Positions 1 through 5,586 of a stretch of 5,617 nucleotides of DNA are shown piece after piece. The stretch is from positions 1-5,617 of the forward strand of contig JAEYYW010000012.1 in assembly GCA_023428265.1 (NCBI GenBank). Direction: 5' to 3'. The notes beneath the pieces were generated by a model, which worked only from the letters and a program-made list of their open reading frames with translations, was not told where the DNA came from and made no database searches. The translations under genes were made by a program, and so were the position numbers. Positions within the stretch are counted from its first letter, which is position 1, and each line of letters begins with the position of its first letter. This DNA comes from Bacillota bacterium. GTDB taxonomy: Bacteria; Bacillota; Clostridia; Christensenellales; UMGS416.

Positions 1-3000
1 AGATTACGCCGGTTACTTCTTCAGCGATGTTGCGTTCGCTGCCAGTGAAGGTCAGTGTCTTGGTATTGCTGGCAGGTGTTGTATCCAAGAACACACCGGC
101 CACAGTAACAGTGAAGGATGTGCTGTCATCATACCCGGACATGGTCTTCTTTACATACAGCTTACCAGCCGTCTTACGGGTGTTTGTAACTGTTACCGTG
201 TATGCCGTGTCGCCGGCATTTACTGTTGCAGGCGTGCTGCTTGCCGCGCCAGTACCAATTTTATAGGAGACCGTATAGTTTGAACCAGGATTAGGCTCTG
301 TAACGGTATAGCTCTGCCCATAAACAACATTCGGAATAGTCTTTTCAACGTTCCGTTCATTTTCAGCAAAGGTTAAGGTTTTGCTTGTTGTACCATCAGA
401 GAATGTACCCGTAACATTCACGCTGTACGAAGTCTTATCATCATACCCGCTGACAACTTTTTTCACCTTCAGCGCGGCAGCCGTCTTCATTTTATTCGTA
501 ACAACAATGCTGACATCCGGATCTCCCACGTGAGCTGCACTGCGGGTGACGCTAAACGGGCTTCCTAATGCAACCGCCGAACCGCCTACTGTCATCGTCG
601 TTGTGAAATCACTCAAGGATGACGCTGGCGAACCGGTAACTGCGGTTTCTTGTACCGTATAACTGCCTGGATACCGCAAATCGGTCAGTGTGCGCGCGTT
701 TGCGCTCCCAGACTTGATTGCCCCGCTAAAGCTGTAAGGATTGGGGCTTGCTTTTGAAATACCAATGGTAAATTGACGCTGATCCCCTGTTATTGCATAG
801 CCGCTTCCATCCAAAAGAACCTTTTCAAGCCTCATGAAAATCGGGTCTACCTTTGGAACAGGGAAGGTCTTTGTCTGTGTAGTATTGTTGATATCCGTAT
901 AGACAATGTTTGCAGAAGCATTGGTCGGATACTTGTTTTGCGCATCCGGCGTAATGCTAAGAATATCGTTGTTGATCGTCAGGCGGTACTTTAGTTCCGC
1001 ATATCTGACTAGGGTACTGCCGGCAACATTTTTCGTAAGCGAACCTGACCATGTAATCGTGCGGGTTGCGCTGTCATATGTGGGCGTCATGCCGGTAGGA
1101 TCAGTTACGATGCTATTAGCCACCAAATCAAAGCCTGGGGCAATAACGTCTGTAATCGTTGCATTTTTTGCAGCAGCATTGATGGTGCCCGCGATGTTTT
1201 GGAAAATTGCACCCAGTTCGCTGCCCTGGCTTGCCGTATAACGGTAAGATGGCCCTGAAGATATGGTACTTAAAACAGATTGGCCTTCAGAGCCTAAGTC
1301 CAGACCGATTGTATAAATAGAGATACCGGCTCCTTTTACAAGGCCGGCCTGATAAAAGGCGCTGTTTGCGTGGTTATAGTAGTAGTATTTTGGATTTTTT
1401 CCGTTTTGTGTAGCAAAATTATAAGTCATGGAAGCATTAGAACCGGAAACCGTTGAGGTGATGATTGCACTATTCAAATTGGTGTTTGAATAATAGTTGT
1501 TGGAAGCACTTCCAGTTCCTTGGGTAAAATATTGGGGGTAATTCCATGGGGACTTATGAATATCGGTAATGAATTCAAAACTTTTTGTGGGCTCACCATC
1601 AGACAAAAATACAATGTTTTTGTAGTTTGCGCTTGCAGCATCACCTGTAAACAGGCCATAAGCTGTTTTTAAACCAGCCTGGGTATTTGTATACTGAATA
1701 TCATTATTTGTACTCTGGGTAATACCGTTAATGGCATTTACCAAAGTAGTTTTCCCTGTGCTATTATAAAAGCTGGTGAGTGCATTTGCATTGTTGCCAA
1801 ATTTCACAATGGCAACATACAAATTTGGGTTAGCGTTTGTGGTGGGCATAACCGCATCCAGAAATGCTTTAGCTGCATTTTTTGCATCTGTCAGCTTGCC
1901 ATTGCTGTTCATACTGTAAGACCAGTCGATGACCAGCACTGTATAAGACTTCTTGCTGTTATCATCCCTACCGTCAACACGAAGAGTTACATCCCAGGTG
2001 TTGATCATGCCATCAACAGGCACGGCAGTTTTATTGATTTTTACCTCACCGGGTGTAAAGTCACTGTCGCCGCCGCTGCTTCTTACAGACAAGCCCATGG
2101 CAGTAACTTTGTGATATATATCATTTTTATTAGATATAGATCCTTCCAAACCCGAATTTGTTTTATTGTATACAATCGCATAGATGTATACCGGCTCAGA
2201 GAATACTTCCTCTGTCGGCAAAACTGTATTGGTTACACGCACACGCCAGATATAACCAAAGCTCACTTTCGTGATAACTGTCTTATATTCCGGTAACGTT
2301 GCGCCTTCTATATCCTTCCAGGTCTCGCCCCAATCTTCAGAGTATTGCCACTGAAGCGCGTATGGCACATTTTCATAGCCAGACAGAGAAGCGGTATAAG
2401 TTACCTCTTGTCCTTCTTGAACAGTTTCCTCCAAGCCAACGCTGGCCATAATCACAGCGCTGCGAGGAGAAGTGGGAGCAGGTGTATCTGTAGCAGCAGG
2501 CGTTTCTGTCACTGCGGGTGTTTCCGTAGCTACAGGCACTTCGGTTACTGCAGGTGTTTCCGTTACAGCAGGCACTTCGGTCGCTGCAGGTGTTTCTGTT
2601 ACAACAGGCACTTCGGTCACTGCAGGTGTTTCTGTTACAACAGGCACTTCGGTCGCTGCAGGTGTTTCTGTTACAGCAGGCACTTCGGTCGCTGCAGGTG
2701 TTTCCGTTGCAGCAGGCACTTCGGTCGCTGCAGGTGTTTCCGTTGCAGCAGGCACTTCTGTTTCCTCTACACGAAGATTAACATCCAGCAAGGCCAGCGG
2801 CAGGCCGGCGTCATTGTTATAAACGGCATATCCGCGGTCTTTTCCTCGTGCAACAAAGGCAGCTGTTTCTCCCTCTGTAAGAGGAATCAGCTTGTCCGCA
2901 TCAACATAACCATGCTTTACACCTTGGTCGGTATCAAAGTTTACAGAAAGCCTGTCCCGTTTTTCATCAACATAGCGGCTGTCTGCATACACAACGTTGT

Positions 3001-3523
3001 CAGCAAGCAAGCGAGTCAATATGATACCGCTGCGCTCTGTAGTATACACACGAACATTGCCGGTTGCTGTCTTGACATAGCCCATCGCAAAAGAAGGAAT
3101 TTCTGCCGCAGTCTTATCAGAAGGTTCCTGAACAGGAGCTTCTGTAGCAATTGACACTTGTTCTGTTGCTTCCGCTGCAGGTATTTCAGTTTGGGGTTGT
3201 TGAGGCAACTCCGTAGGCACTTCTGTCGGCACTTCCGTCACCGGCGCAGACGGAATCTCAGTAGGTGCCTCTGTCGCAGGCGCAGGGGGAACCTCTGTAG
3301 GTGCCTCTGTCACGGGTGCAGGAGGAACCTCCGTAGGTGCCTCTGTCACCGGCGCAGGCGGAACCTCCGTAGGCGCAGGATCGACTACAGCAGTAACTGC
3401 CGGCGCATCTTCACCGGCCCTGGTGTAATCCGGCCCTGTAAAAATACGGGATGAATCAAAATCCAACAACATCAAAACTGTGAGTATGATGGATATGACA
3501 CTGCGGAGTTTTTTGTTTTCCAT
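1..3523 (-). CDS. Large modular VWA-domain surface adhesin (3' end outside window)
   Basis: The frame is open from ATG at 3521-3523 to the window edge (1174 codons, no stop seen). Residues 1-20 have a basic start and a hydrophobic core (ISIILTVLMLL), like a signal peptide. Then come a Pro/Thr/Glu stalk (50-110), an SH3-like module (about 146-216, GNVRVY to GYVDADKL), a second stalk (255-350) and an Ig-like module (about 357-432, QWQYSEDWGETW). A von Willebrand A domain follows (about 527-785) with MIDAS residues DWSYS at 533-537, T612 and D642 in SDGEPT. A beta-rich segment (786-893) leads to tandem B-type modules (about 894-1011, 1017-1116, 1120 onward). Candidate isopeptide triads are K901/E959/N1010 and K1021 or K1022/E1076/N1114. 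The start has an AGGGGT ribosome site 7 nt upstream. The plan indicates a cell-surface adhesin or pilus-tip protein; a sortase signal would lie beyond base 1. Ligand unknown. Confidence 0.93.
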   Translation of the reverse strand, partial: MENKKLRSVISIILTVLMLLDFDSSRIFTGPDYTRAGEDAPAVTAVVDPAPTEVPPAPVTEAPTEVPPAPVTEAPTEVPPAPATEAPTEIPSAPVTEVPTEVPTELPQQPQTEIPAAEATEQVSIATEAPVQEPSDKTAAEIPSFAMGYVKTATGNVRVYTTERSGIILTRLLADNVVYADSRYVDEKRDRLSVNFDTDQGVKHGYVDADKLIPLTEGETAAFVARGKDRGYAVYNNDAGLPLALLDVNLRVEETEVPAATETPAATEVPAATETPAATEVPAVTETPAATEVPVVTETPAVTEVPVVTETPAATEVPAVTETPAVTEVPVATETPAVTETPAATDTPAPTSPRSAVIMASVGLEETVQEGQEVTYTASLSGYENVPYALQWQYSEDWGETWKDIEGATLPEYKTVITKVSFGYIWRVRVTNTVLPTEEVFSEPVYIYAIVYNKTNSGLEGSISNKNDIYHKVTAMGLSVRSSGGDSDFTPGEVKINKTAVPVDGMINTWDVTLRVDGRDDNSKKSYTVLVIDWSYSMNSNGKLTDAKNAAKAFLDAVMPTTNANPNLYVAIVKFGNNANALTSFYNSTGKTTLVNAINGITQSTNNDIQYTNTQAGLKTAYGLFTGDAASANYKNIVFLSDGEPTKSFEFITDIHKSPWNYPQYFTQGTGSASNNYYSNTNLNSAIITSTVSGSNASMTYNFATQNGKNPKYYYYNHANSAFYQAGLVKGAGISIYTIGLDLGSEGQSVLSTISSGPSYRYTASQGSELGAIFQNIAGTINAAAKNATITDVIAPGFDLVANSIVTDPTGMTPTYDSATRTITWSGSLTKNVAGSTLVRYAELKYRLTINNDILSITPDAQNKYPTNASANIVYTDINNTTQTKTFPVPKVDPIFMRLEKVLLDGSGYAITGDQRQFTIGISKASPNPYSFSGAIKSGSANARTLTDLRYPGSYTVQETAVTGSPASSLSDFTTTMTVGGSAVALGSPFSVTRSAAHVGDPDVSIVVTNKMKTAAALKVKKVVSGYDDKTSYSVNVTGTFSDGTTSKTLTFAENERNVEKTIPNVVYGQSYTVTEPNPGSNYTVSYKIGTGAASSTPATVNAGDTAYTVTVTNTRKTAGKLYVKKTMSGYDDSTSFTVTVAGVFLDTTPASNTKTLTFTGSERNIAEEVTGVI
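2474..2761 (-). repeat. Eight tandem 36-bp repeats encoding a TEVPAATETPAA stalk
   Basis: Eight consecutive 36-bp units encode residues 255-350 of the adhesin. The consensus is TEVPAxTETPAx, with variation mainly Ala/Val at positions 5 and 12; the last unit is degenerate (TETPAATDTPAP). Each unit is itself two similar 6-residue halves. Units are very alike at the DNA level, which suggests recent expansion by slippage or unequal recombination. Since 36 is divisible by three, copy-number change would alter stalk length without breaking the frame. Pro- and Thr-rich segments of this type usually span the cell wall as extended, possibly glycosylated, linkers. Confidence 0.93.
3233..3376 (-). repeat. 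Four tandem 36-bp repeats encoding an APTEVPPAPVTE stalk
   Basis: Four 36-bp units encode residues 50-97 of the adhesin, with consensus APTEVPPAPVTE. The fourth unit differs (APTEIPSAPVTE). A further irregular Pro/Thr/Glu/Gln segment continues to about residue 110. The unit length matches the second array, but the sequence differs (PPAP rather than AATETPAA), so the two arrays either diverged early or expanded separately. It lies directly after the signal-peptide-like region and before the SH3-like module. Confidence 0.9.
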
Positions 3524-3530
3524 GAGTTGC

Positions 3531-3537
3531 ACCCCTA
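3531..3537 (-). promoter_or_regulatory. Ribosome binding site of the adhesin gene
   Basis: On the minus strand this reads TAGGGGT, ending 7 nt before the ATG at 3521-3523. It fixes the start: the next residues are basic and then hydrophobic, as expected for an exported protein. Confidence 0.65.
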
Positions 3538-3649
3538 TTCTCTTTTGCTTCGCTATGGTCTGCTGTGTACAGACACTGTTCTTTAGTGGACAAGACTACC
3601 TTACTTCCCATTATATGGCACGCTATGGGGCTATTTCGACGTATATTGA

Positions 3650-3678
3650 ATTATACACGCAGCTTTCGAAAACCGCAA
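3650..3678 (-). promoter_or_regulatory. Sigma-A-type promoter of the adhesin gene
   Basis: A perfect -10 box TATAAT (3650-3655) and a weak -35 box TTGCGG (3673-3678) are separated by exactly 17 bp. Transcription would begin near 3643, leaving a leader of about 120 nt before the ATG. The poor -35 with perfect -10 fits a promoter that depends on an activator, and inverted and direct repeats lie just upstream. A second TATAAT-like hexamer nearer the gene has no good -35. Confidence 0.6.
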
Positions 3679-3722
3679 TAGCAAATATTCATTATTTTTT
3701 TAAATTTTGAAGATAATTTCGT

Positions 3723-3740
3723 AATATTCTGTCGAATATT
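3723..3740. repeat. 18-bp perfect inverted repeat, candidate regulator site
   Basis: The arms AATATTC and GAATATT are perfectly complementary around a TGTC spacer. The repeat lies 45 bp upstream of the adhesin -35 box. A third copy of the AATATTC half-site is at 3684-3690, 39 bp away in direct orientation and close to the -35. This geometry suits a dimeric DNA-binding regulator, but A+T-rich background makes chance possible. Confidence 0.4.
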
Positions 3741-3862
3741 TCTTTTTATATCCTTCAAAATCAATCAGAAAAAGCCACCATTTTTCCATTACCATGTTCC
3801 TTCAAACCTATGATATATATATTTTCATCATAAATCACTCATTCGTATTTAACCCAGTTCAC

Positions 3863-3883
3863 TGGAAACAACGAAGGTTTCCA
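3863..3883. repeat. 21-bp perfect inverted repeat in the intergenic region
   Basis: TGGAAAC and GTTTCCA form 7-bp perfect arms with a 7-nt centre. No T-tract follows on either strand, so it is not a terminator. It lies about 185 bp upstream of the adhesin -35 box, between the two transcription units. It may be an operator or a DNA or RNA hairpin of unknown role. Confidence 0.35.
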
Positions 3884-3992
3884 AATGTTAACTGTAACTA
3901 TATGCCATCATGTTTGTCATGAATTCGTAATGTATTTACCTGCCCTTTTCAACAGGTATTTTATTAATACCCAACTTTGTTGTCAGTGACAC

Positions 3993-4029
3993 AAAAAAAG
4001 CTGCCCCTTCTTACAAAAAGGAAGCAGCT
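3993..4029 (-). terminator. Rho-independent terminator of the ECF/ferritin/DUF1858 unit
   Basis: On the minus strand AGCTGC (4029-4024) pairs with GCAGCT (4004-3999). An inner CCTT/AAGG stem extends it after a small internal loop, and a run of seven T follows (3999-3993). It starts 17 bp after the ECF S component stop codon and probably ends transcription of the whole three-gene unit before the adhesin promoter. Confidence 0.85.
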
Positions 4030-4045
4030 ATCTTTAACTATCAAA

Positions 4046-4534
4046 TCATACCAGTTTTTTTAGATTCGGCAAATATATGCTAAACGCTAACCCAAGCGCA
4101 ACACCTGCTGCCGCCTGTAAAAGATTCGGTCCAATGGTTGTCAGTGCAAGGCCCCAGCCCGAAAGGATGATTTCATAAGCAAAATAGCCGCCAACCATAA
4201 TCGCTTCCGCCAGAAAAAATGCGCACAAATTTTTGATATGCTTTCCGGGTCGGTACAGTATTGCCACAACGAATCCCATGAAAGCCTTTATAACCAATGT
4301 AGCGGGTATATAAACTGAAGCGCCAACGAGAAGATCAGCCAGCACCGAGCCGATTGCAGCAATCAGCGCTGCATCCTTGCCTAAAAGCATGCTGGACAAG
4401 AAAATAACGCCATCTCCCAGATGGATATAACCTGCGCCAATGGGAAGAAATATTTTTAGCTGCCAGGTTGTCAATAGAACCAATGATGACAGTAATCCCC
4501 CCAACGCCAGCCTCTTCACACGATCATCCCGCAT
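4046..4534 (-). CDS. ECF transporter S component (PF07155-like membrane protein)
   Basis: This predicted 162-residue integral membrane protein resembles the substrate-binding S component of energy-coupling factor vitamin transporters, which work with an EcfA/EcfA'/EcfT module encoded elsewhere. About six hydrophobic segments are seen (roughly residues 9-28, 36-52, 55-72, 76-95, 104-123, 132-155). The stretch YIHLGDGVIFLSSMLLG and later YIPATLVIKAFMG are typical of the PF07155 (formerly DUF1393) group. Helix 1 has small residues (LGGLLSS) of the kind that contact EcfT. The ATG at 4534 is preferred because an AGGTG site lies 7 nt upstream; an in-frame ATG at 4567 adds 11 polar residues but has no ribosome site. 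The substrate cannot be told: riboflavin is the family name, other vitamins are possible. No riboswitch fits in the short gap upstream. Confidence 0.88.
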   Translation of the reverse strand: MRDDRVKRLALGGLLSSLVLLTTWQLKIFLPIGAGYIHLGDGVIFLSSMLLGKDAALIAAIGSVLADLLVGASVYIPATLVIKAFMGFVVAILYRPGKHIKNLCAFFLAEAIMVGGYFAYEIILSGWGLALTTIGPNLLQAAAGVALGLAFSIYLPNLKKLV

Positions 4535-4595
4535 CAAAATGCACCTACTTGACGATTGTTGATCCATGTCAGAAATAAACTGCTATAGCAAGATA

Positions 4596-5084
4596 TCATA
4601 CCTTTATCTGTTCTTCAAGCGCCGCAAGGTGCGCCTGCTCTTCCATGGCAATAGCCATAAAAGCATCTTTTGCGGCGCTGCTTTCGCAGCTAGCAGCAAA
4701 TTCCTGATAGCAGCGTACCGCCGTTATCTCGCTTTCTCTGGCAAAGGATAAAAGCGAATCAATATTGCTGAGCGCACCTTCGCGGTGAGCCTGCATCAAT
4801 CCCCCTGGAAACAAGACTTGAGCAGCGTAAGATTTCAGCAGAATTTGCTGCTCCTGATCACTTGATTCCACAGAGGCATTACCCATTTTCGCAAACTTTG
4901 CCAGATGCATGTTTTCATCACCATGCAGCCTTTTTAAAATGGCTAACAAAGCGGGGTCGTGACAAAGAATCAGACCCCGCTCATAAACACGGATGGCGCG
5001 CCTCTCCATTTCACAGGCGATATACAAGGCTTCCTGCTCCGATTTCACCTGCAGAGAGTTGTTTACACTGCACATGTTTTGCAC
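4596..5084 (-). CDS. Ferritin-like / rubrerythrin-like di-iron protein
   Basis: The 162-residue protein is predicted to be an all-helical four-helix bundle holding a di-iron site. Candidate ligands are E27 (helix 1, EMERRAIRVYE), E57 and H60 (DENMH), E119 (ESEITAVRCYQE) and E149 and H152 (MEEQAH), the usual paired ExxH pattern. There is no C-terminal rubredoxin domain, so it is a short ferritin-like form and not a full rubrerythrin. Related cytoplasmic proteins reduce peroxide or handle iron in anaerobes. The start is GTG at 5082-5084, with a perfect AGGAGG 5 nt upstream; an ATG three codons later would be 14 nt away. It follows the DUF1858 gene by 96 bp and precedes the ECF gene by 61 bp, all in the same direction. 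Exact activity is not determinable from sequence. Confidence 0.88.
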   Translation of the reverse strand: MQNMCSVNNSLQVKSEQEALYIACEMERRAIRVYERGLILCHDPALLAILKRLHGDENMHLAKFAKMGNASVESSDQEQQILLKSYAAQVLFPGGLMQAHREGALSNIDSLLSFARESEITAVRCYQEFAASCESSAAKDAFMAIAMEEQAHLAALEEQIKV

Positions 5085-5105
5085 AAGCGCCTCCTGTTTT
5101 GCACA
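5075..5105. repeat. 11-bp direct repeat flanking the ribosome site of the ferritin-like gene
   Basis: TGTTTTGCACA occurs at 5075-5085 and 5095-5105 on the plus strand, exactly 20 bp apart. The perfect Shine-Dalgarno AGGAGG (minus strand, 5090-5095) lies between them and the GTG start codon lies inside the left copy. It may be a small duplication or a two-site binding target about two helical turns apart. Confidence 0.5.
5090..5095 (-). promoter_or_regulatory. AGGAGG ribosome binding site deciding a GTG start
   Basis: A perfect AGGAGG on the minus strand ends 5 nt before GTG at 5082-5084. This supports GTG over the downstream in-frame ATG at 5073-5075 as the start of the ferritin-like gene. 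Confidence 0.75.
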
Positions 5106-5108
5106 TAT

Positions 5109-5117
5109 TTATCCACA
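5109..5117 (+). promoter_or_regulatory. Consensus DnaA box
   Basis: TTATCCACA is an exact match to the classical DnaA box. It lies in the gap between the DUF1858 and ferritin-like genes, 14 bp before the AGGAGG. A 6-bp inverted repeat (GCACAT 5101-5106, ATGTGC 5129-5134) brackets it. Function is inferred from sequence match only. Confidence 0.45.
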
Positions 5118-5169
5118 GTTTTTTGCGGATGTGCCCTTTATTTTGCTTGTTTTACCTATTTCAACTTGT

Positions 5170-5178
5170 TTTTCCACA
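5170..5178 (+). promoter_or_regulatory. Near-consensus DnaA box
   Basis: TTTTCCACA differs by one base from the DnaA consensus and lies 61 bp from the exact box in the same orientation. It is also within a small hairpin (AACTTGT 5163-5169 with ACAAGTT 5176-5182) that overlaps the DUF1858 stop codon. The hairpin has no T-tract and is not a terminator. Confidence 0.3.
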
Positions 5179-5180
5179 AG

Positions 5181-5387
5181 TTATGCCTTTTGCTCTTCTA
5201 CATACGCATTGAGCTGGTCCACCAACTCATCTGCATTGCTGCCATGTACCGCACAAGCCTCCTCCAAGGTTTCCATGGCCGATGCGGGGCAACCCAGGCA
5301 GTGCATGCCAAACTCCATCAAAATGCGGGCGGTTCCGCGGTTCAAGCGAAGTACTTCGCCAATTGTCATTGTTTTGCTGATAGGCAT
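5181..5387 (-). CDS. DUF1858 redox-disulfide domain protein
   Basis: The protein has 68 residues and consists of a single DUF1858 (PF08984) domain, the domain called hybrid-cluster-protein-associated redox disulfide. The pattern is MTIGEVLRLNRGTARIL, then FGMHCLGCPAS with a CxxC pair, then a helical C-terminal part ending in EEACAVHG and DELVDQLN. The CxxC probably forms a reversible disulfide in the cytoplasm, and the family is often linked to the hybrid cluster protein and to redox or nitrosative stress in anaerobes. The start at 5387 is chosen because GAGGA lies 7 nt upstream; a TTG at 5426 in frame is part of a TTGACA sequence and would extend the protein beyond the usual family length. 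It is the first gene of the unit. No hybrid cluster protein gene is in view, so the partner is unknown. Confidence 0.9.
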   Translation of the reverse strand: MPISKTMTIGEVLRLNRGTARILMEFGMHCLGCPASAMETLEEACAVHGSNADELVDQLNAYVEEQKA

Positions 5388-5394
5388 GAGACAT

Positions 5395-5399
5395 TCCTC
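5395..5399 (-). promoter_or_regulatory. Ribosome binding site of the DUF1858 gene
   Basis: GAGGA within TGAGGAA on the minus strand lies 7 nt before the ATG at 5385-5387, deciding for this start over the upstream TTG. Confidence 0.7.
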
Positions 5400-5447
5400 A
5401 CTTCTTTCTATTTCATCGGGTGTCAAATGGCGGCACCCGGCGCATTT

Positions 5448-5476
5448 ATCTTACCCCAAAGGACTTGGAATGTCAA
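5448..5476 (-). promoter_or_regulatory. Sigma-A-type promoter of the DUF1858/ferritin/ECF unit
   Basis: A perfect -35 TTGACA (5471-5476) and a -10 TAAGAT (5448-5453) are 17 bp apart. Transcription would start near 5441, giving a leader of about 54 nt. The leader contains a 6-bp inverted repeat (CGGGTG 5417-5422 and CACCCG 5434-5439 on the plus strand) that may form a small hairpin ahead of the ribosome site. The promoter lies just after the terminator of the gene to the right. Confidence 0.65.
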
Positions 5477-5507
5477 CGAGACTGCCTATAGACAAATGAT
5501 CCATAGG

Positions 5508-5548
5508 AAAACCGCACCGTAAAAAGCTTTTTTTCTTTTGCGGTGCGG
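5508..5548 (-). terminator. Rho-independent terminator of the gene beyond the right edge
   Basis: CCGCACCG (5512-5519) and CGGTGCGG (5541-5548) form a perfect 8-bp G+C-rich stem, and an inner A/T stem (5522-5526 with 5535-5539) lengthens it. On the minus strand four T follow directly (5511-5508). No T-tract follows on the plus strand, so it acts for a minus-strand gene entering from the right. Confidence 0.75.
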
Positions 5549-5586
5549 CTGAACGAGAGATATAGCCTGGTTTTAAGGTAAGTGAA

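Larger units (their letters stand above)
3524..4045. other. Gene-free A+T-rich intergenic region
   Basis: No credible coding region was found on either strand. From right to left it holds the ECF-gene terminator (3993-4029), two overlapping small hairpins (3937-3971), the 21-bp inverted repeat (3863-3883), the 18-bp inverted repeat (3723-3740), the adhesin promoter (3650-3678) and its leader. The part between about 3745 and 3860 shows only A+T-rich sequence with no clear signal. At over 500 bp it is long for a spacer between co-directional genes, which leaves room for a small RNA or complex regulation of the adhesin. Confidence 0.7.

Noticed and set aside
2474..2761. Possible CRISPR array
   Set aside because: Units are contiguous without unique spacers and code for an in-frame protein stalk; no cas-like genes are present.
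2345..3154. Long plus-strand open frame (269 residues, Cys/Arg/His-rich repeats), with further plus-strand frames at 2472-2822 and 2554-2781
   Set aside because: These are antisense shadows of the repeat array of the adhesin gene. A 36-bp repeat with no stop in a frame keeps that frame open by repetition alone, and the minus-strand frame is open over 1174 codons with recognisable domains.
3158..3454. Plus-strand open frame with Cys/Arg-rich repeats
   Set aside because: It is the antisense shadow of the first Pro/Thr/Glu repeat array.
3480..3710. Plus-strand 76-residue frame at the adhesin start
   Set aside because: It has no convincing ribosome site, overlaps the adhesin start and promoter in antisense, and resembles no family.
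4535..4595. Riboswitch upstream of the ECF S component
   Set aside because: Only 61 bp separate the two genes and no FMN, TPP or other aptamer pattern is seen.
5109..5178. Replication origin
   Set aside because: Only two DnaA boxes, no dnaA or dnaN gene and no box cluster with an A+T-rich unwinding element are present.
5421..5426. Second TTGACA near the DUF1858 gene as a promoter -35, or its TTG as a start codon
   Set aside because: No acceptable -10 is found 16-18 bp downstream, and transcription would start at or past the ribosome site. The TTG start lacks a ribosome site, while the ATG at 5387 has one.
4862..5522. Plus-strand open frames of 116, 168 and 187 residues over the ferritin-like and DUF1858 genes
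   Set aside because: They overlap two minus-strand genes that have good ribosome sites and recognisable families, and their own translations show no domain pattern.
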